44,790 bases of DNA from an uncultured Acidobacteriia bacterium (GCA_903925975.1 CAIYHG010000071.1:1-44790), one strand, 5' to 3'; positions 7,685-17,123 are shown, numbered from the stretch's first letter. Notes: generated from the letters alone by a model not told the origin. A program made the numbers and translations.

Positions 7685-8598
7685 GCGCCCAACTCCGCTT
7701 GATGCGCCGGATGCTCCGCATCCGGTTCGCAGGAGCTGCCCCGAATCGAAAGTTCGGTCTGTGATTGAAGGAGGCCTTTGATCAAAGCGCGAATGACCGC
7801 GGCGATGCGCTTGAATTCGCCCCGCAAGAGTTGCTTGGCAATCCGGTAGCCGCCGCCCACGGCCAAGGGAATGGCAGGCACACAAGCATATCGGCGGAAG
7901 AATCTTGCCGCCGATAGGTTGTCCCACGCATCCGCCACCGCTCTGCGCGGGCCGATCGCTGCGCCTCCCTTGTGCCAGACGCGAGATTGATCGGCCACAC
8001 CAAGCTTCCATCCTTGGCGGCGCAGCCGAAAGCCGAGGTCCGCGTCTTCCCAGTACATGAAGAAGCCTTCGTCGAATAGCCCGACGGAACGGATGGCATG
8101 GGCCCGAAGCAGACAACTGGCGCCGGAGACGAAGTCCAGCCGCCGGAGAGGCATGTTAGCGGCATAGGGGCATACGCTCCCCAGGAGCATTCGAACCCGC
8201 CACCCTCCCCAGACCTGTACCCGGTCCGGCTGATCCATGTGGTAGATGACGGAGCCAATCGCGCCAATTCCGCTGTCGGCCAGTGCCGCTTGGATCATTG
8301 AGGTCAGCGACGTCCGGTCCACCAGCGTATCGTTGTTGAGAAGCCAGATGAAGTCGGCGCCCATGGCGAGGGCGCGGCGAAGGCCCGCGTTGCAGCCGGT
8401 GCCAAATCCGAAATTCCTGCCCAATTCGATTAGCGCGACCTGGGGACATGCTTCGCGGATGCGCGGAACCGAGTCGTCCGTCGATCCGTTATCGACCACG
8501 ATCGGCGTTTGCGGGTAGTCGAGCTTTTCAAGGGACCGCAAACAGGCGACGGTATCACGCCACGAGTTCCAGTTCACAACAACCGTGGCAACGTTCAT
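7681..8598 (-). CDS. Family 2 glycosyltransferase, rhamnosyltransferase-like
   Basis: 305 residues from the ATG at 8596-8598, with AGGAG six bases upstream; an earlier in-frame start exists but lacks such a site. It shows the GT-A signature of GT2 enzymes: VVVNWNSW at the start, VDNGSTDDS, LLNNDT (metal and nucleotide-sugar site), SGASCLLR and YWEDADLGFRLRRQG (catalytic base region). Family members transfer rhamnose or other sugars onto lipid-linked glycans at the inner face of the membrane. Its last codons overlap the start of the GT4-WecG gene as GTGA. The sugar specificity cannot be read from sequence. Confidence 0.88.
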   Translation of the reverse strand: MNVATVVVNWNSWRDTVACLRSLEKLDYPQTPIVVDNGSTDDSVPRIREACPQVALIELGRNFGFGTGCNAGLRRALAMGADFIWLLNNDTLVDRTSLTSMIQAALADSGIGAIGSVIYHMDQPDRVQVWGGWRVRMLLGSVCPYAANMPLRRLDFVSGASCLLRAHAIRSVGLFDEGFFMYWEDADLGFRLRRQGWKLGVADQSRVWHKGGAAIGPRRAVADAWDNLSAARFFRRYACVPAIPLAVGGGYRIAKQLLRGEFKRIAAVIRALIKGLLQSQTELSIRGSSCEPDAEHPAHQAELGA

Positions 8599-8709
8599 CA
8601 ACTCTCCTGGCGGTGAATCCCGATCAGCCTGCGACCTCGCCGGGGACAAACTGCCGCAACTCGGTCATGCGTCTATTGAGCCATTTGGGAGATCTGCCGG
8701 GCGGGTGCC

Positions 8710-10134
8710 TCAGGCAGCTCCAGTGCCGCGCACGATGGCCGGGAAGGTTCTGGCGAGAATCGACAGATCCATCCGCAAAGACCAGTTGTCAATGTACTGC
8801 AGGTCGAGCTCAATCCACCGGTCAAACGTGGTGTCGCTCCGGCCACTGATCTGCCACAGGCAAGTCATGCCCGGCATTACGCTAAACCGCCGCATCAGCG
8901 AAGGGTCGCCGAACCGGGCGACATCACGCACGGGGAGCGGCCGCGGGCCAACTAATGCCATCTCTCCTTTAAGCACGTTGAACAGTTGGGGCAGTTCGTC
9001 GAGCGACGTGCGTCGCAAGAACCGCCCCACGCGAGTAATTCTAGGGTCGGAGCGTATCTTGAAAACCGGGCCCTGCGCTTCGTTGGACGATTCCAATTCC
9101 GCCTGGAGTTTCTCCGCGTCGAGCAGCATCGTGCGGAACTTATACATCCGAAAGCGGCGTTTGTGCGCGCCGTAGCGTTCCTGCGCGAAAAGGGCCGGAC
9201 CTTGGCTGGTCAGCCGGATTGCCGCCGCAATCGCGAGCAGCAGAGGGCCTAATAGTACCAGCCCGACGATTGCGCCCGCGATATCAATCGCACGCTTCAC
9301 GATGAGTCTGTTGTCGTTGTGCACGACGTCCAACGATACCAGCGAGGCGCTCTCGCTTGTCTCTAGGCGCGGCCGCGCGAGCGACAGCTGAAATACATCG
9401 GGAGGATACTTAGCCTCGACGCCCATCCGCTCGCAGGTCTGAATCGCACTCTGAATCTGGTCGTAGCAGGATTTCACGGGCAATGCGATTACGACCTCAT
9501 CCACGGAGCGGTTCATGAGAATCGATTCCAGTTGATCGAGGCCGCCGAGCATTTGCCGGCGAATTGCGGCAGGCACGGGATGGCCATTTGGGGAATCCAC
9601 GAAGCCGAGAACACGCGCATCCGACCCTCTCGTTAGCCGCTCACTGATTGCCGAAGCCCTTGGACCGCTACCTACGACGATGAGTTCGCGCCGGCCGCCG
9701 AGAGCCCGTGTGAGCGGCCCGGCGAAAGCGCGCGCAGCCAGGCGGCCGCAGGCACACGCCAGAATCAGGACGGGCAGGCAATAGAGCGCCACGTTGCCGG
9801 CGAATTCGCCCGCCTCCAGCGTGAACAGAAGCAGCAGGGGAGCCAAGGATGCCGTGATGCAAGCCGCGATCACCCGCAGGATTTCCCTCCAGGCCGGTTC
9901 CGCGCCGGCCTTACCCAGGCCGAATTCATGAAACGCGAGGGCGTATCCGGCAAGGAACAAGGTAATGACCAGAAGGCGCCCTACTGTGACGGGTTGCGCA
10001 AGGAGCCCGCTGAATCCGTTGGGCAATCGGCTCCCAATGGCTCCAGCGAGGGCGGCGACAAGGACCAGTAGCGTCACAGACGCATTCAGGACCGCGTGGA
10101 TGTCGGCCGCCAGTGGTCTAGATATCCGAAACAT
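8710..10134 (-). CDS. Polyprenyl glycosylphosphotransferase (exopolysaccharide priming enzyme)
   Basis: 474 residues, ATG with AAGGAG about 10 bases upstream. The N-terminal half has four or five membrane helices, then a Rossmann-like segment (VVGSGPRASAISERL). The C-terminal third is the bacterial sugar-transferase core: KRAIDIAGAIVGL membrane hairpin, YKFRTM, LRRTSLDELPQLFNVL, VGPRPLP and PGMTCLWQISGRS. These enzymes move a sugar-1-phosphate from a nucleotide sugar onto undecaprenyl phosphate and so start each repeat unit. Length and order match the WbaP/WcaJ type with long N-terminal region. It lies between the export gene and the later glycosyltransferases, as expected. The sugar is unknown. 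Confidence 0.93.
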   Translation of the reverse strand: MFRISRPLAADIHAVLNASVTLLVLVAALAGAIGSRLPNGFSGLLAQPVTVGRLLVITLFLAGYALAFHEFGLGKAGAEPAWREILRVIAACITASLAPLLLLFTLEAGEFAGNVALYCLPVLILACACGRLAARAFAGPLTRALGGRRELIVVGSGPRASAISERLTRGSDARVLGFVDSPNGHPVPAAIRRQMLGGLDQLESILMNRSVDEVVIALPVKSCYDQIQSAIQTCERMGVEAKYPPDVFQLSLARPRLETSESASLVSLDVVHNDNRLIVKRAIDIAGAIVGLVLLGPLLLAIAAAIRLTSQGPALFAQERYGAHKRRFRMYKFRTMLLDAEKLQAELESSNEAQGPVFKIRSDPRITRVGRFLRRTSLDELPQLFNVLKGEMALVGPRPLPVRDVARFGDPSLMRRFSVMPGMTCLWQISGRSDTTFDRWIELDLQYIDNWSLRMDLSILARTFPAIVRGTGAA

Positions 10135-10164
10135 GACTTGGTACTCCTTGGAAACGAAGCGCGT

Positions 10165-10806
10165 CTAGGGAATCGGCGTCCAGTACAGACCTATGTTGAT
10201 GAATTTGATGAACCGTTCGATCTTAGACATGCGGTTCTGAGGGACCACGAGAAGATCCCCCGAGCGCAAATCGGGGGGAATCTCCCGGGATGACGTGCGC
10301 ATAGCGGCCTTGAGGTCCAGAATCTTGGTTTCCGCCATATCGGCTCCCACTCTGCGAAACAGGATCACTTGCGAATGCTTGGCGCTGGCCGATTTGAAAC
10401 CGCCCGCCATTGCAATCGCCTGGACGGCGTTGACCTGCCCGCGCATCTCGAATCTGCCCGGGTTTGCTACCTCGCCCCCCACGATGAAGTACGGCTTCTC
10501 AAAATCCTTGAGGACCACGGTAACTTCCGGATCTCTTAGCCGCAGGCTGGCTTTCTCGATGATCGCCGCGTGAACTTGCTCGGTCGTCATTCCTTGGACG
10601 TTCAGGTCACCGACGATCTGCAGGTTGATGCGGCCGTCCGGCTGCACTATTACGGTTTGATCAAACTCCGGCGTATACCGGTAGTGCACCTCCAAAGCGT
10701 CCGTCGGCCGGAGGCGATAACGAGATTCAGAACCGTCCGCGGCTTCTGCTTGGGCAAACCCATAGCAGGCGCAGATCAGCAAAGAGAAGATCAGACACTG
10801 TCGCAC
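10165..10806 (-). CDS. Polysaccharide export protein (OPX/Wza family)
   Basis: 213 residues starting at the GTG at 10804-10806, preceded by AGAGGT; this start gives a normal signal peptide ending Ala-Gln-Ala. The alternative GTG at 10842 adds 12 residues and overlaps the previous gene. The mature protein has a poly-export domain (YRLRPTDALEVHY, VQPDGRINLQIVGDLNVQG) followed by one SLBB domain (YFIVGGEVANPGRFEM, AIAMAGGF). It ends near the membrane-proximal region and lacks the C-terminal amphipathic helix of E. coli Wza. No lipobox Cys is obvious. It should form or gate the periplasmic and outer-membrane part of the export channel, working with the Wzz-like protein encoded just upstream. Confidence 0.9.
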   Translation of the reverse strand: MRQCLIFSLLICACYGFAQAEAADGSESRYRLRPTDALEVHYRYTPEFDQTVIVQPDGRINLQIVGDLNVQGMTTEQVHAAIIEKASLRLRDPEVTVVLKDFEKPYFIVGGEVANPGRFEMRGQVNAVQAIAMAGGFKSASAKHSQVILFRRVGADMAETKILDLKAAMRTSSREIPPDLRSGDLLVVPQNRMSKIERFIKFINIGLYWTPIP

Positions 10807-10835
10807 TGAGTTACCTCTGACGCACGGGAAAACAT

Positions 10836-12362
10836 TCAACACGAAGGCGGAAGATTAACGGATCTCGCCTTCCGCAGGGCTCTAAGCTCCATGAGCGCCC
10901 TCTGAAACGCCTCGGACTGCACTCCTGTTTTCGGTGGCGCCGTTTCCGCCGGCTCCGTTTCCGCCGGAGCCGTTTCCGGTGGCCGCCGGCCGTTGCTCAC
11001 ATATTCTGCGGTAAGCGCCACGCCAAGTCCCAGGCAACCGGCAAACAGGAGTCCCAGCGCCAGGTTGAGTCCCACGTTGGGGGAAGACGGTAGGTGGGGC
11101 TCGATCGGGCTTTCGGCGATTGCCACGTTTGAGATCTTCTGCCGGTCGAGCGAATCGGCGATCCGCGCCTCTTCCATCTTCTTGGAATACAGCGCGTAGT
11201 TATCCGCGGCCTCATTCCGTTTGCGAACCAAGTCGTCATAAGCCGCTGTAGCGTCGGCCAGCCGGGCCAGCTGTCTCCGGTAGCTTGCTGCCTGCTGCGC
11301 GAGCGCATTGCGCCGTGACTGCTGCCCCGCTAACTCAGTCCCTTGCTTGGCAAGGTCAAGCTCCAACGCCTGGTGCACGGGGTTGACGTCCGTCGCCTCC
11401 TCGAGGCCCGTCAGCGTCTTGGCGTGTTCGAGGGCGGCTTGGGTATCGGCGACCTCCTGTTCGACTTCCTGCACGAGCCGGTCGTCTGGACGAAACTTGG
11501 CGAGGAGCGCCGAACGGCGGTTCTGCAATTCCGCGAGCATGGTTTGAAGACTTTGCGCGGAATAGGGATTGCTGAGCGTGCGGCTCTGGGTGACCATGCG
11601 GGACGGCGCCTGGCCGAGTTGGCGGCGGGTATCGGCGATCCTCTGCGTATACTCCCCGACCGCGGCTTCGGCCTGCAACATAGCGGACTCGGCCTCCGCG
11701 GCCTTTTGAAGCGCCACGTCTTTCTCTTGCGCCAACAGGTCGATATTCTTGTCGTGCCGAAACGCAGCGAGAGACTCCTCGGCGTTCTTCAACTCCTCTT
11801 GAAATCGCTCGACTTGGGTCTGGAAGAAATCGTAGGTGCCGGGCGCGCCGTGCAGTCTCAAATGCTCCGCAACGTATAGTTCGGTGAGCGCGGTCAGCAC
11901 CGTTTTGGCCCGGTGTGGGTCGGTGTCGACGTATGAGGCAGTGATGATGTTGGTTCTGCGTACCGCTGAGACGGATAGATCACTGCGGAGACGTCTTACT
12001 GCCCGCTCGAGTGCGACGGAATCGCCGGCAGCCTCGGCATGCGCAAGGCCGCACATGGCGGCAACGTTCTGGAGCAGATTGTTGCTCGTCAGCAGTTCAA
12101 TCTCCGAGTTGATCTGGACATCGGTCAACTCGCTTCGGTATGCCGTATCGCTGGTCTGCCCGGCAGAGACAAGGGCATCGGCGCGGTCGTTCTTCACCAG
12201 CACTTTCATGCTCGTCTCGTACTGCTTCGGCATCAATAGCGTTCCGATTACGATGCATGCGAACACTACCGAAAACGTAATCAGTGCCAGGCGTCTATGG
12301 CGATAGACAACGGCAGAGAGGCGCTGTGGGGGAATTGGGTGGGCCGTGGGCGCGGGGCTCAT
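10836..12362 (-). CDS. Wzz/GumC-type polysaccharide co-polymerase
   Basis: 508 residues with a membrane helix near 27-44, a long periplasmic coiled-coil section (about 160-400, Glu/Gln/Ala-rich heptads) and a second helix near 428-450 preceded by PSSPNVG, the proline-rich motif typical of the family. The cytosolic tail has short Pro-Glu-Thr-Ala repeats and no Walker motifs, so the tyrosine-kinase domain fused in some relatives is absent, and no separate kinase is encoded nearby. Such proteins set chain length and link polymerisation with export. The ATG overlaps the stop of the regulator gene as ATGA, and its stop is followed closely by the OPX gene. Confidence 0.9.
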   Translation of the reverse strand: MSPAPTAHPIPPQRLSAVVYRHRRLALITFSVVFACIVIGTLLMPKQYETSMKVLVKNDRADALVSAGQTSDTAYRSELTDVQINSEIELLTSNNLLQNVAAMCGLAHAEAAGDSVALERAVRRLRSDLSVSAVRRTNIITASYVDTDPHRAKTVLTALTELYVAEHLRLHGAPGTYDFFQTQVERFQEELKNAEESLAAFRHDKNIDLLAQEKDVALQKAAEAESAMLQAEAAVGEYTQRIADTRRQLGQAPSRMVTQSRTLSNPYSAQSLQTMLAELQNRRSALLAKFRPDDRLVQEVEQEVADTQAALEHAKTLTGLEEATDVNPVHQALELDLAKQGTELAGQQSRRNALAQQAASYRRQLARLADATAAYDDLVRKRNEAADNYALYSKKMEEARIADSLDRQKISNVAIAESPIEPHLPSSPNVGLNLALGLLFAGCLGLGVALTAEYVSNGRRPPETAPAETEPAETAPPKTGVQSEAFQRALMELRALRKARSVNLPPSC

Positions 12363-12646
12363 TGCGGCTCACTTCCACTCACGCGTGCCGCCGCCGGCCG
12401 GAAAAGCGCGCGGGAGATGCGGAGTTGCGACTCGACAGCATGGAGCCGGCCGTCCAATTCGGCGATCTGCTCCGCCAAGGCGCCTTGCTGCGCATCCGCT
12501 CCGGCAATGATACGCCGCAAGGCGATGCGCGCGAGTTCGGAGACATTCCTGGCGCCGTACTCGTGATACCGGGTCTTCAGAATGTCATACTCCAACTCCG
12601 AAAGCCGAAGGCTGATCATCTTGGTTCTGCGATCTGGTGTGGCCAT
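12359..12646 (-). CDS. Ribbon-helix-helix DNA-binding protein with C-terminal coiled coil
   Basis: 95 residues from ATG 12644-12646. Residues 5-45 fit a MetJ/Arc/CopG fold: a basic strand (RRTKMISLRLSE) followed by two helices (LEYDILKTRYHEY and NVSELARIALRRI). The remaining half is a heptad-like helix (Ala/Glu/Leu/Gln-rich) that could mediate oligomerisation. It ends in an ATGA overlap with the Wzz-like gene, so it is the first gene of that operon. RHH proteins usually repress their own operon by binding short inverted sites; three CATACG half-sites lie about 270-300 bases upstream. The start has no strong ribosome site, and the open frame runs 15 codons further upstream. DNA binding is inferred from pattern. 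Confidence 0.65.
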   Translation of the reverse strand: MATPDRRTKMISLRLSELEYDILKTRYHEYGARNVSELARIALRRIIAGADAQQGALAEQIAELDGRLHAVESQLRISRALFRPAAARVSGSEPQ

Positions 12647-13155
12647 GGGAGAAACCCGGTCGGCGTTAATAAGACACCGAAGCTGCGGCAACTTCAGCCA
12701 GCCGAAACTCCGCTTGTGCCAAACCAGACACAGCCTCTAACTTGAACGTTTCCATGGATATCAATTGGCTGGAAGATCGGTCCGGCCGTTCCGGTTCGAC
12801 CGCCAGGCATTAGTCAGCGAGGACGGGGGCTCGATGGCCTTAGATACGCTACCGCCCATTCAGTCCCAATCGTCCGAGCCCAAAACATCGGCCTCTCACA
12901 TTGCAACTCTGCGTATGTCAAATGCCATACGCTTGACAAGGATAACGTATGTGGTCACTCCAGGAACGCCTAAGACGGTCCAGTTCGGTACCAGGGACTC
13001 CAGTACGGTAATGGTGGGTCGGTCCTGGTCACGGCGAATACGGCGGTCGATTGAGATTGCCTGCGGATACGTAGGCGATTAGGCGGGACCCCTGCGAAAA
13101 ACTCCGTCTTTCGAGTGGCCGCAAGCAGGCGACGGCATTGCGGCGGAATGGCGGT
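12647..13155. other. 509-base regulatory gap before the polysaccharide export operon
   Basis: No supportable gene. The gap separates the Wzy-like gene from the regulator gene, both on the minus strand, and holds the CATACG inverted and direct repeats at 12911-12951. The long distance from these to the first gene implies a leader of over 250 bases or a promoter I could not identify. Confidence 0.5.
12911..12951. promoter_or_regulatory. CATACG repeats, candidate operator
   Basis: GCGTATG at 12911-12917 and CATACGC at 12926-12932 form a perfect 7-base inverted repeat with an 8-base spacer; a third CGTATG follows at 12946-12951. A TTGACA hexamer overlaps on each strand (12916-12921 minus, 12933-12938 plus), though no good -10 element follows either. 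The arrangement suits a dimeric regulator, possibly the RHH protein encoded downstream. This is pattern only. Confidence 0.35.
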
Positions 13156-14628
13156 TCAAGCGGAAACATCGCCGGGGGCACGGGCGGCGGATTCCGAATT
13201 CGCCGATGCGCCCGCAAGAGCCGAGCCGACTAGTGCCCACGCGTAAACCGTGGGGACCAATGCCTCCCACACCGGCAAGAGCATTCCGGCAACGGTCAGC
13301 CCCACGAAGACGCTGAAAGCGCAAGAGTTTATGCAGCGGGAACCTGCGCCCACCGAGCGTATTCTCTTCAGGAGAGTCGCAAAGACGGCGGCGGTGACGG
13401 CCAGATACATGAGGCCGCCGGGCAGGCCTGTCTCTACGGTCACCTGCAAAATGCAGTTCTCGGTGTACTCCGACTCCCCAACGCCGCCGGCAAACCGGGC
13501 GCGTACTATCCCATATTCGCCAAGGCCGATTCCTAGCGGATGGCTGGCGATCAGTTGTGCCGCTACCGCCATCCGTTCCTTATGTACGGCGCTCGAAACG
13601 TCGGTCTGGAACACAATCGAAGCGATCCGCTCCGCCAGGCTGGACTTCAGCACCGGCTTCCCGCCAAACAGGAACACGGCGCAGAGGACGCACACGGCTC
13701 CGGCGAGGCCTGCCGCATAGCGCGCGAAGCGGATTCGGTCTACCAGGCAGGCCGCCGCCACGCCGACGATCAAGCCGACATACGCGCTTCTGGTATAAGT
13801 CAAGAGCATGCAAGGAATCAGGAGCGCCAACCATAACCCACTGGAGAGCAAGCGCGAACGCGCGGCGCCCGTGAAGACGATCAGGATGCCGATGACGGCA
13901 TCGAAGCCAGGCTCGAGCGCGCCGAGCGCGTAAGAGTACAAGCGGGGCGTGTCGCCCGCGAATAAATCCGGCACGTTGTAGACCAGCGGAAACAGGCGCT
14001 CGTAGTCCCATGCGTACTGGATAAGCCCATAAAAAGCGACCAAGCCGATGCTCCACAGCATCACGCCGACCAGAGCAGCCATCTGTTCCCGATTGAGTTC
14101 CAAAAACAGGAAGAACGCCATCACGCCGATGAACCTGGCTTCGAGAGCGATCGCGAAAACTCCGGGGACGCTTGGCGATGCGAGGAACGAGAAGGCGTAC
14201 ACGAGGAGCAGAAGCGCGCCTGAGATCAGGACCCAGCGGTTGGATGAAGCTATGCGCTTTCGGTTAGGGTTGCCCCAAAGAGCGCGCAGAATACCCGCGG
14301 CTATTAGAGCCTCCTTCCACAGAGTGAACCACTGCCGGGCGGTGGATTCGAAGCCCCCAAGTAATTGAGTAACCAGACTGTTAAACGGAATGAACGCGAC
14401 CAGCAGGAGAGCCAGCCAGAACGGCGGGGCGACGATGAGAAAAGCCAGGAAGCATCCTGCCGCAAAGACCGCGAGAGACACAGCGCTGCTCTTGACCAGC
14501 AGGAGCGCGGCAGCCATGAGGGCGCACGCCGAGAACACGCCCGCACCGAGCGCACGCTGCGCGAAGCCGAGAGGAGCGTGGCCCCCCCCTCCCGACACTC
14601 CGTTCATCGGAAATTTCCCGGCTAGCAT
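13156..14628 (-). CDS. O-antigen ligase/polymerase (Wzy_C family) membrane protein
   Basis: 490 residues with ten or more hydrophobic helices. The family region is visible as LLTYTRSAYVGLIVG (periplasmic Arg) followed by KERMAVAAQLIASHPLGIGLGEYGIV and YTENCILQVTVETGLPGG, the pattern of Wzy/WaaL proteins. These act at the periplasmic face, either polymerising lipid-linked repeat units or joining glycan to lipid A or protein; sequence alone does not separate the two. The ATG overlaps the end of the flippase gene by seven bases, with GGAG seven bases upstream. It is likely the last gene of a methyltransferase-flippase-polymerase transcript. Confidence 0.82.
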   Translation of the reverse strand: MLAGKFPMNGVSGGGGHAPLGFAQRALGAGVFSACALMAAALLLVKSSAVSLAVFAAGCFLAFLIVAPPFWLALLLVAFIPFNSLVTQLLGGFESTARQWFTLWKEALIAAGILRALWGNPNRKRIASSNRWVLISGALLLLVYAFSFLASPSVPGVFAIALEARFIGVMAFFLFLELNREQMAALVGVMLWSIGLVAFYGLIQYAWDYERLFPLVYNVPDLFAGDTPRLYSYALGALEPGFDAVIGILIVFTGAARSRLLSSGLWLALLIPCMLLTYTRSAYVGLIVGVAAACLVDRIRFARYAAGLAGAVCVLCAVFLFGGKPVLKSSLAERIASIVFQTDVSSAVHKERMAVAAQLIASHPLGIGLGEYGIVRARFAGGVGESEYTENCILQVTVETGLPGGLMYLAVTAAVFATLLKRIRSVGAGSRCINSCAFSVFVGLTVAGMLLPVWEALVPTVYAWALVGSALAGASANSESAARAPGDVSA

Positions 14629-15974
14629 TCGTCAGCTCCGCCCACATCCAAGGCGCACGGCTCTTGCCGCCGCGGCGCACTCCCCGCGAAGAGCCGGCTC
14701 CAACTGAGTCGCATCAAGGCCAAGGCTGCGGCGCTGAGCGCCAGCACGGGAGCTATGGCCGCCCCGTAGATCCCCATCAAGGGCGTTAGCAAGAGAGAAG
14801 CCGCGGCTCCCACCGCGCCGCCAATCGCCGCCGCTAAGCACGCGCGGCGCCACAAACCCGCTCCGTTCGCAGCCGCATCGGTGATTGCGCTCAGCGGCAT
14901 CACCAGGGCCGCAAGACAGAAGATCCGAACCAGGGGGATGGCCTCCATGTATCGGCCGCCGAAGCACAACCGAAGCGCGGGCGCGGCGAACACGGCCAGA
15001 AGCGCGCACGCGGGAAGCAGCAACGCGTATGCCAACGCCAAAGCTCTCCGATACAGGCGCGCCATTCCGCCCATCCCCGCCGCGGACAGCCGCGAGGACG
15101 CCGGCAGCACAACCATCGCAAGACCGGTGGTCACCAGCGCAATGCCGGTATAGAACACCTTTGCCGCCCCGTAAGCCGCGGCGGCCATCGGGCTCAGAAA
15201 GTGAGCGACCGCCAGCGCATCCACCTGCCCCTGGCCATAGCCGCTCAGCATTGCGGCCAGCGAGTACTTGGCGTGCGAATAGTATTCTTTGTAGAAATGG
15301 GGGTGTTCGGTCCGCGCCGGCTCCGCGCGCGTTGTCAGGTAAAGATATGCCGCGGGGATCAGTCCAAGTATCGCTGCCGCGCTTCGCGCCGTATAGAATG
15401 CATTTGCGGAATGCAACTCTCCGCCGGATCTCATCAGGATGAGAGCGGCGATGTTCGTCGCTGTAAACACGATATCCATGGCCAGAACCGTTCCGAAACG
15501 CGACCTAGAGAACAGGATAAGCTTCTGCACCGCGTAAAACGACAACGCCGCAAACGGAATTCCGAGCTGTCCGATTACGCCGCCAAATGCTGCATCGCTA
15601 TAGATCAGCCGGCCGATGCGCGCCCCGCCGAAGAAGAAGGCGGCGCAAACCATGCACGTTACGGCGGCGAAGATTGAATAGGTGACCCTGGCGGACCGGC
15701 TCGAGACGGCTCCGAGCCGCAAAGTCGGATTCGTAACGGGTCCGAGGATCAGGCATTGCGCGCCGAACAGGACGGCATTGGCGGCTACCACGAAGCCGAA
15801 CTCCCTTGGGGGCAGATAGCGGCCTCCCATGACGAACGTGACGAAGCCCTGTATCCCCCAAATGACCTGTGAGCCGACGGACAACAACCCCGAGACGGCG
15901 AGCCTGCGCATGGCAAGGTCTGGCGCCGCGATCGGGTTCAGGAACTGCGTGTCCGCCTTGGAATCAGATTTCAT
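14622..15974 (-). CDS. Wzx-type polysaccharide flippase (MOP superfamily)
   Basis: 450 residues with about 12 hydrophobic helices in two halves, the length and composition of polysaccharide transporters in the MATE/MOP fold. Near the start a helix reads SQVIWGIQGFVTFVMGGRYL with PREFG after it, typical of these flippases. They move undecaprenyl-linked oligosaccharides across the inner membrane for Wzy polymerisation, which fits the partner genes. The start overlaps the methyltransferase stop by 11 bases. There is no other obvious flippase or ABC exporter in the window. Identification is by topology and context. Confidence 0.8.
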   Translation of the reverse strand: MKSDSKADTQFLNPIAAPDLAMRRLAVSGLLSVGSQVIWGIQGFVTFVMGGRYLPPREFGFVVAANAVLFGAQCLILGPVTNPTLRLGAVSSRSARVTYSIFAAVTCMVCAAFFFGGARIGRLIYSDAAFGGVIGQLGIPFAALSFYAVQKLILFSRSRFGTVLAMDIVFTATNIAALILMRSGGELHSANAFYTARSAAAILGLIPAAYLYLTTRAEPARTEHPHFYKEYYSHAKYSLAAMLSGYGQGQVDALAVAHFLSPMAAAAYGAAKVFYTGIALVTTGLAMVVLPASSRLSAAGMGGMARLYRRALALAYALLLPACALLAVFAAPALRLCFGGRYMEAIPLVRIFCLAALVMPLSAITDAAANGAGLWRRACLAAAIGGAVGAAASLLLTPLMGIYGAAIAPVLALSAAALALMRLSWSRLFAGSAPRRQEPCALDVGGADEC

Positions 15975-16656
15975 GGCGCCCCAAGACGTAGATCGACGGC
16001 CAACAGAACCGCTCCACGCGAAGACCCTGGATGGCGGCCAGAGCAGGCGTGTAGCGGCTGTAAAGGGCTGAATAGTAGCGGCCGGAGATTTCGCGCGCCG
16101 TTCCTATAAGTCGGCCGAAGCGGAGAAGTTCGTCCTCGGTAAAGCCCGCGTGCGCACCCATGGAATTGCGGAAGCGCCCCTGCAACCGGGCCTGCCAGTC
16201 CACGGCATTCCAGCGGATGACCTGCCGCCACGAGACACCAGGGCTTCCCACGTAACCGACGAGGCGCGAGCGGTTCGGCGTGCCGATGCAGTAGATCCCC
16301 CCGTTCACAAGCACCCTCGATATTTCCGCAATCGCACGGACAGGCTCGCGCATGTGTTCCAGCGCGTGAAAGGAATAGACAAAATCGAAAGTAGCGTCCC
16401 GGAACCCCATGGAACAGGCGTCCATACGCTGGAACTTGACGCGCGGATCGGGAGAGCTGAAGGCATCTTCGATGTCGATGGCGGCCACCGGGCAATCCCA
16501 CTCCCGTGCCACGGCAGCCGCTTCCCGCCCGTCTCCGCAACCCACTATCAGCGCCCTGCGCACGGACGAGCATTCCCTGGCGAACTCCTCCCTAACGATG
16601 CTTAGCAACGCCAGTGTCTTGTCGTTTGCCTGGAAATGTGCTCGGAAATCCGTCAT
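15964..16656 (-). CDS. SAM-dependent methyltransferase (class I, methyltransferase_11 type)
   Basis: 230 residues from the ATG at 16654-16656. The open frame continues 51 codons upstream, but that part is Pro/Arg/Cys-rich and not protein-like. SAM-binding motif I is ALIVGCGDGREAAAVA, motif II has AIDIED, and YSFHALEHMREPVRAIAEISRVL with NGGIYCIGTPN are motifs III-IV. The C-terminal third has GFTEDELLRF, seen in glycan-associated methyltransferases. In this operon it could methylate a sugar or lipid intermediate. It is translationally linked to the flippase gene by an 11-base overlap. The substrate is unknown. Confidence 0.82.
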   Translation of the reverse strand: MTDFRAHFQANDKTLALLSIVREEFARECSSVRRALIVGCGDGREAAAVAREWDCPVAAIDIEDAFSSPDPRVKFQRMDACSMGFRDATFDFVYSFHALEHMREPVRAIAEISRVLVNGGIYCIGTPNRSRLVGYVGSPGVSWRQVIRWNAVDWQARLQGRFRNSMGAHAGFTEDELLRFGRLIGTAREISGRYYSALYSRYTPALAAIQGLRVERFCWPSIYVLGRHEI

Positions 16657-17123
16657 GGGTCGCCTGGGTTGCTCCTCAGAGCAAAAAAGCCGCGCGGCAG
16701 CGCCGATAGTCTTGCCGGCGGCCCTTGGGACAGCCGGTGAATTCAGCCCGCAGCCGGCAAGCCCGGCTGCGCCACACATCGGCGGCGGGCATCGCCTTTT
16801 CGGCGGCATACGGAGGCCGCGCGCCCGGAATGCCGGCGGCGGCTCTCATGCGGCCTTACCTTCCGAGATCGATGAGCATCGTATAACAGCGCATTATGGG
16901 GCCACAAACCATGGGGGTGCGAGAGTGAGCGGGCAATCACATTGTCAGCCCCCACCTGGCGCACATTTCGCAGCTTGCCGTCGCGACAGCGTATGTCGAT
17001 TACGGAACACACCTGCCGAATTTTAGGATTACGGGACCATCAGGTCAAGATTGGTAGTACCCGTACGCCCGGGGCTGGCCGTTGCCCGCAGGCGTAACTA
17101 AACGATAAGGAAACCCGAAAAGG
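16657..17123. other. 467-base gap upstream of the methyltransferase-flippase-polymerase operon
   Basis: No gene is supportable. A perfect 9-base inverted repeat, CGCAGCCGG-caagc-CCGGCTGCG, lies at 16749-16771, about 95 bases before the methyltransferase start and so likely within its leader or promoter. It lacks a U-tract on either strand, which argues against a simple terminator. Confidence 0.45.

Noticed and set aside
7685-8116. N-terminal extension of the GT4-WecG frame
   Set aside because: The extra 144 codons are Arg/Gly/Pro-rich antisense-like sequence inside the GT2 gene; the GTGA overlap start at 7684 gives a normal GT4 N-terminus.
16657-16809. 51-codon extension of the methyltransferase
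   Set aside because: Composition is not protein-like and covers a perfect hairpin; ATG at 16656 begins the conserved part.
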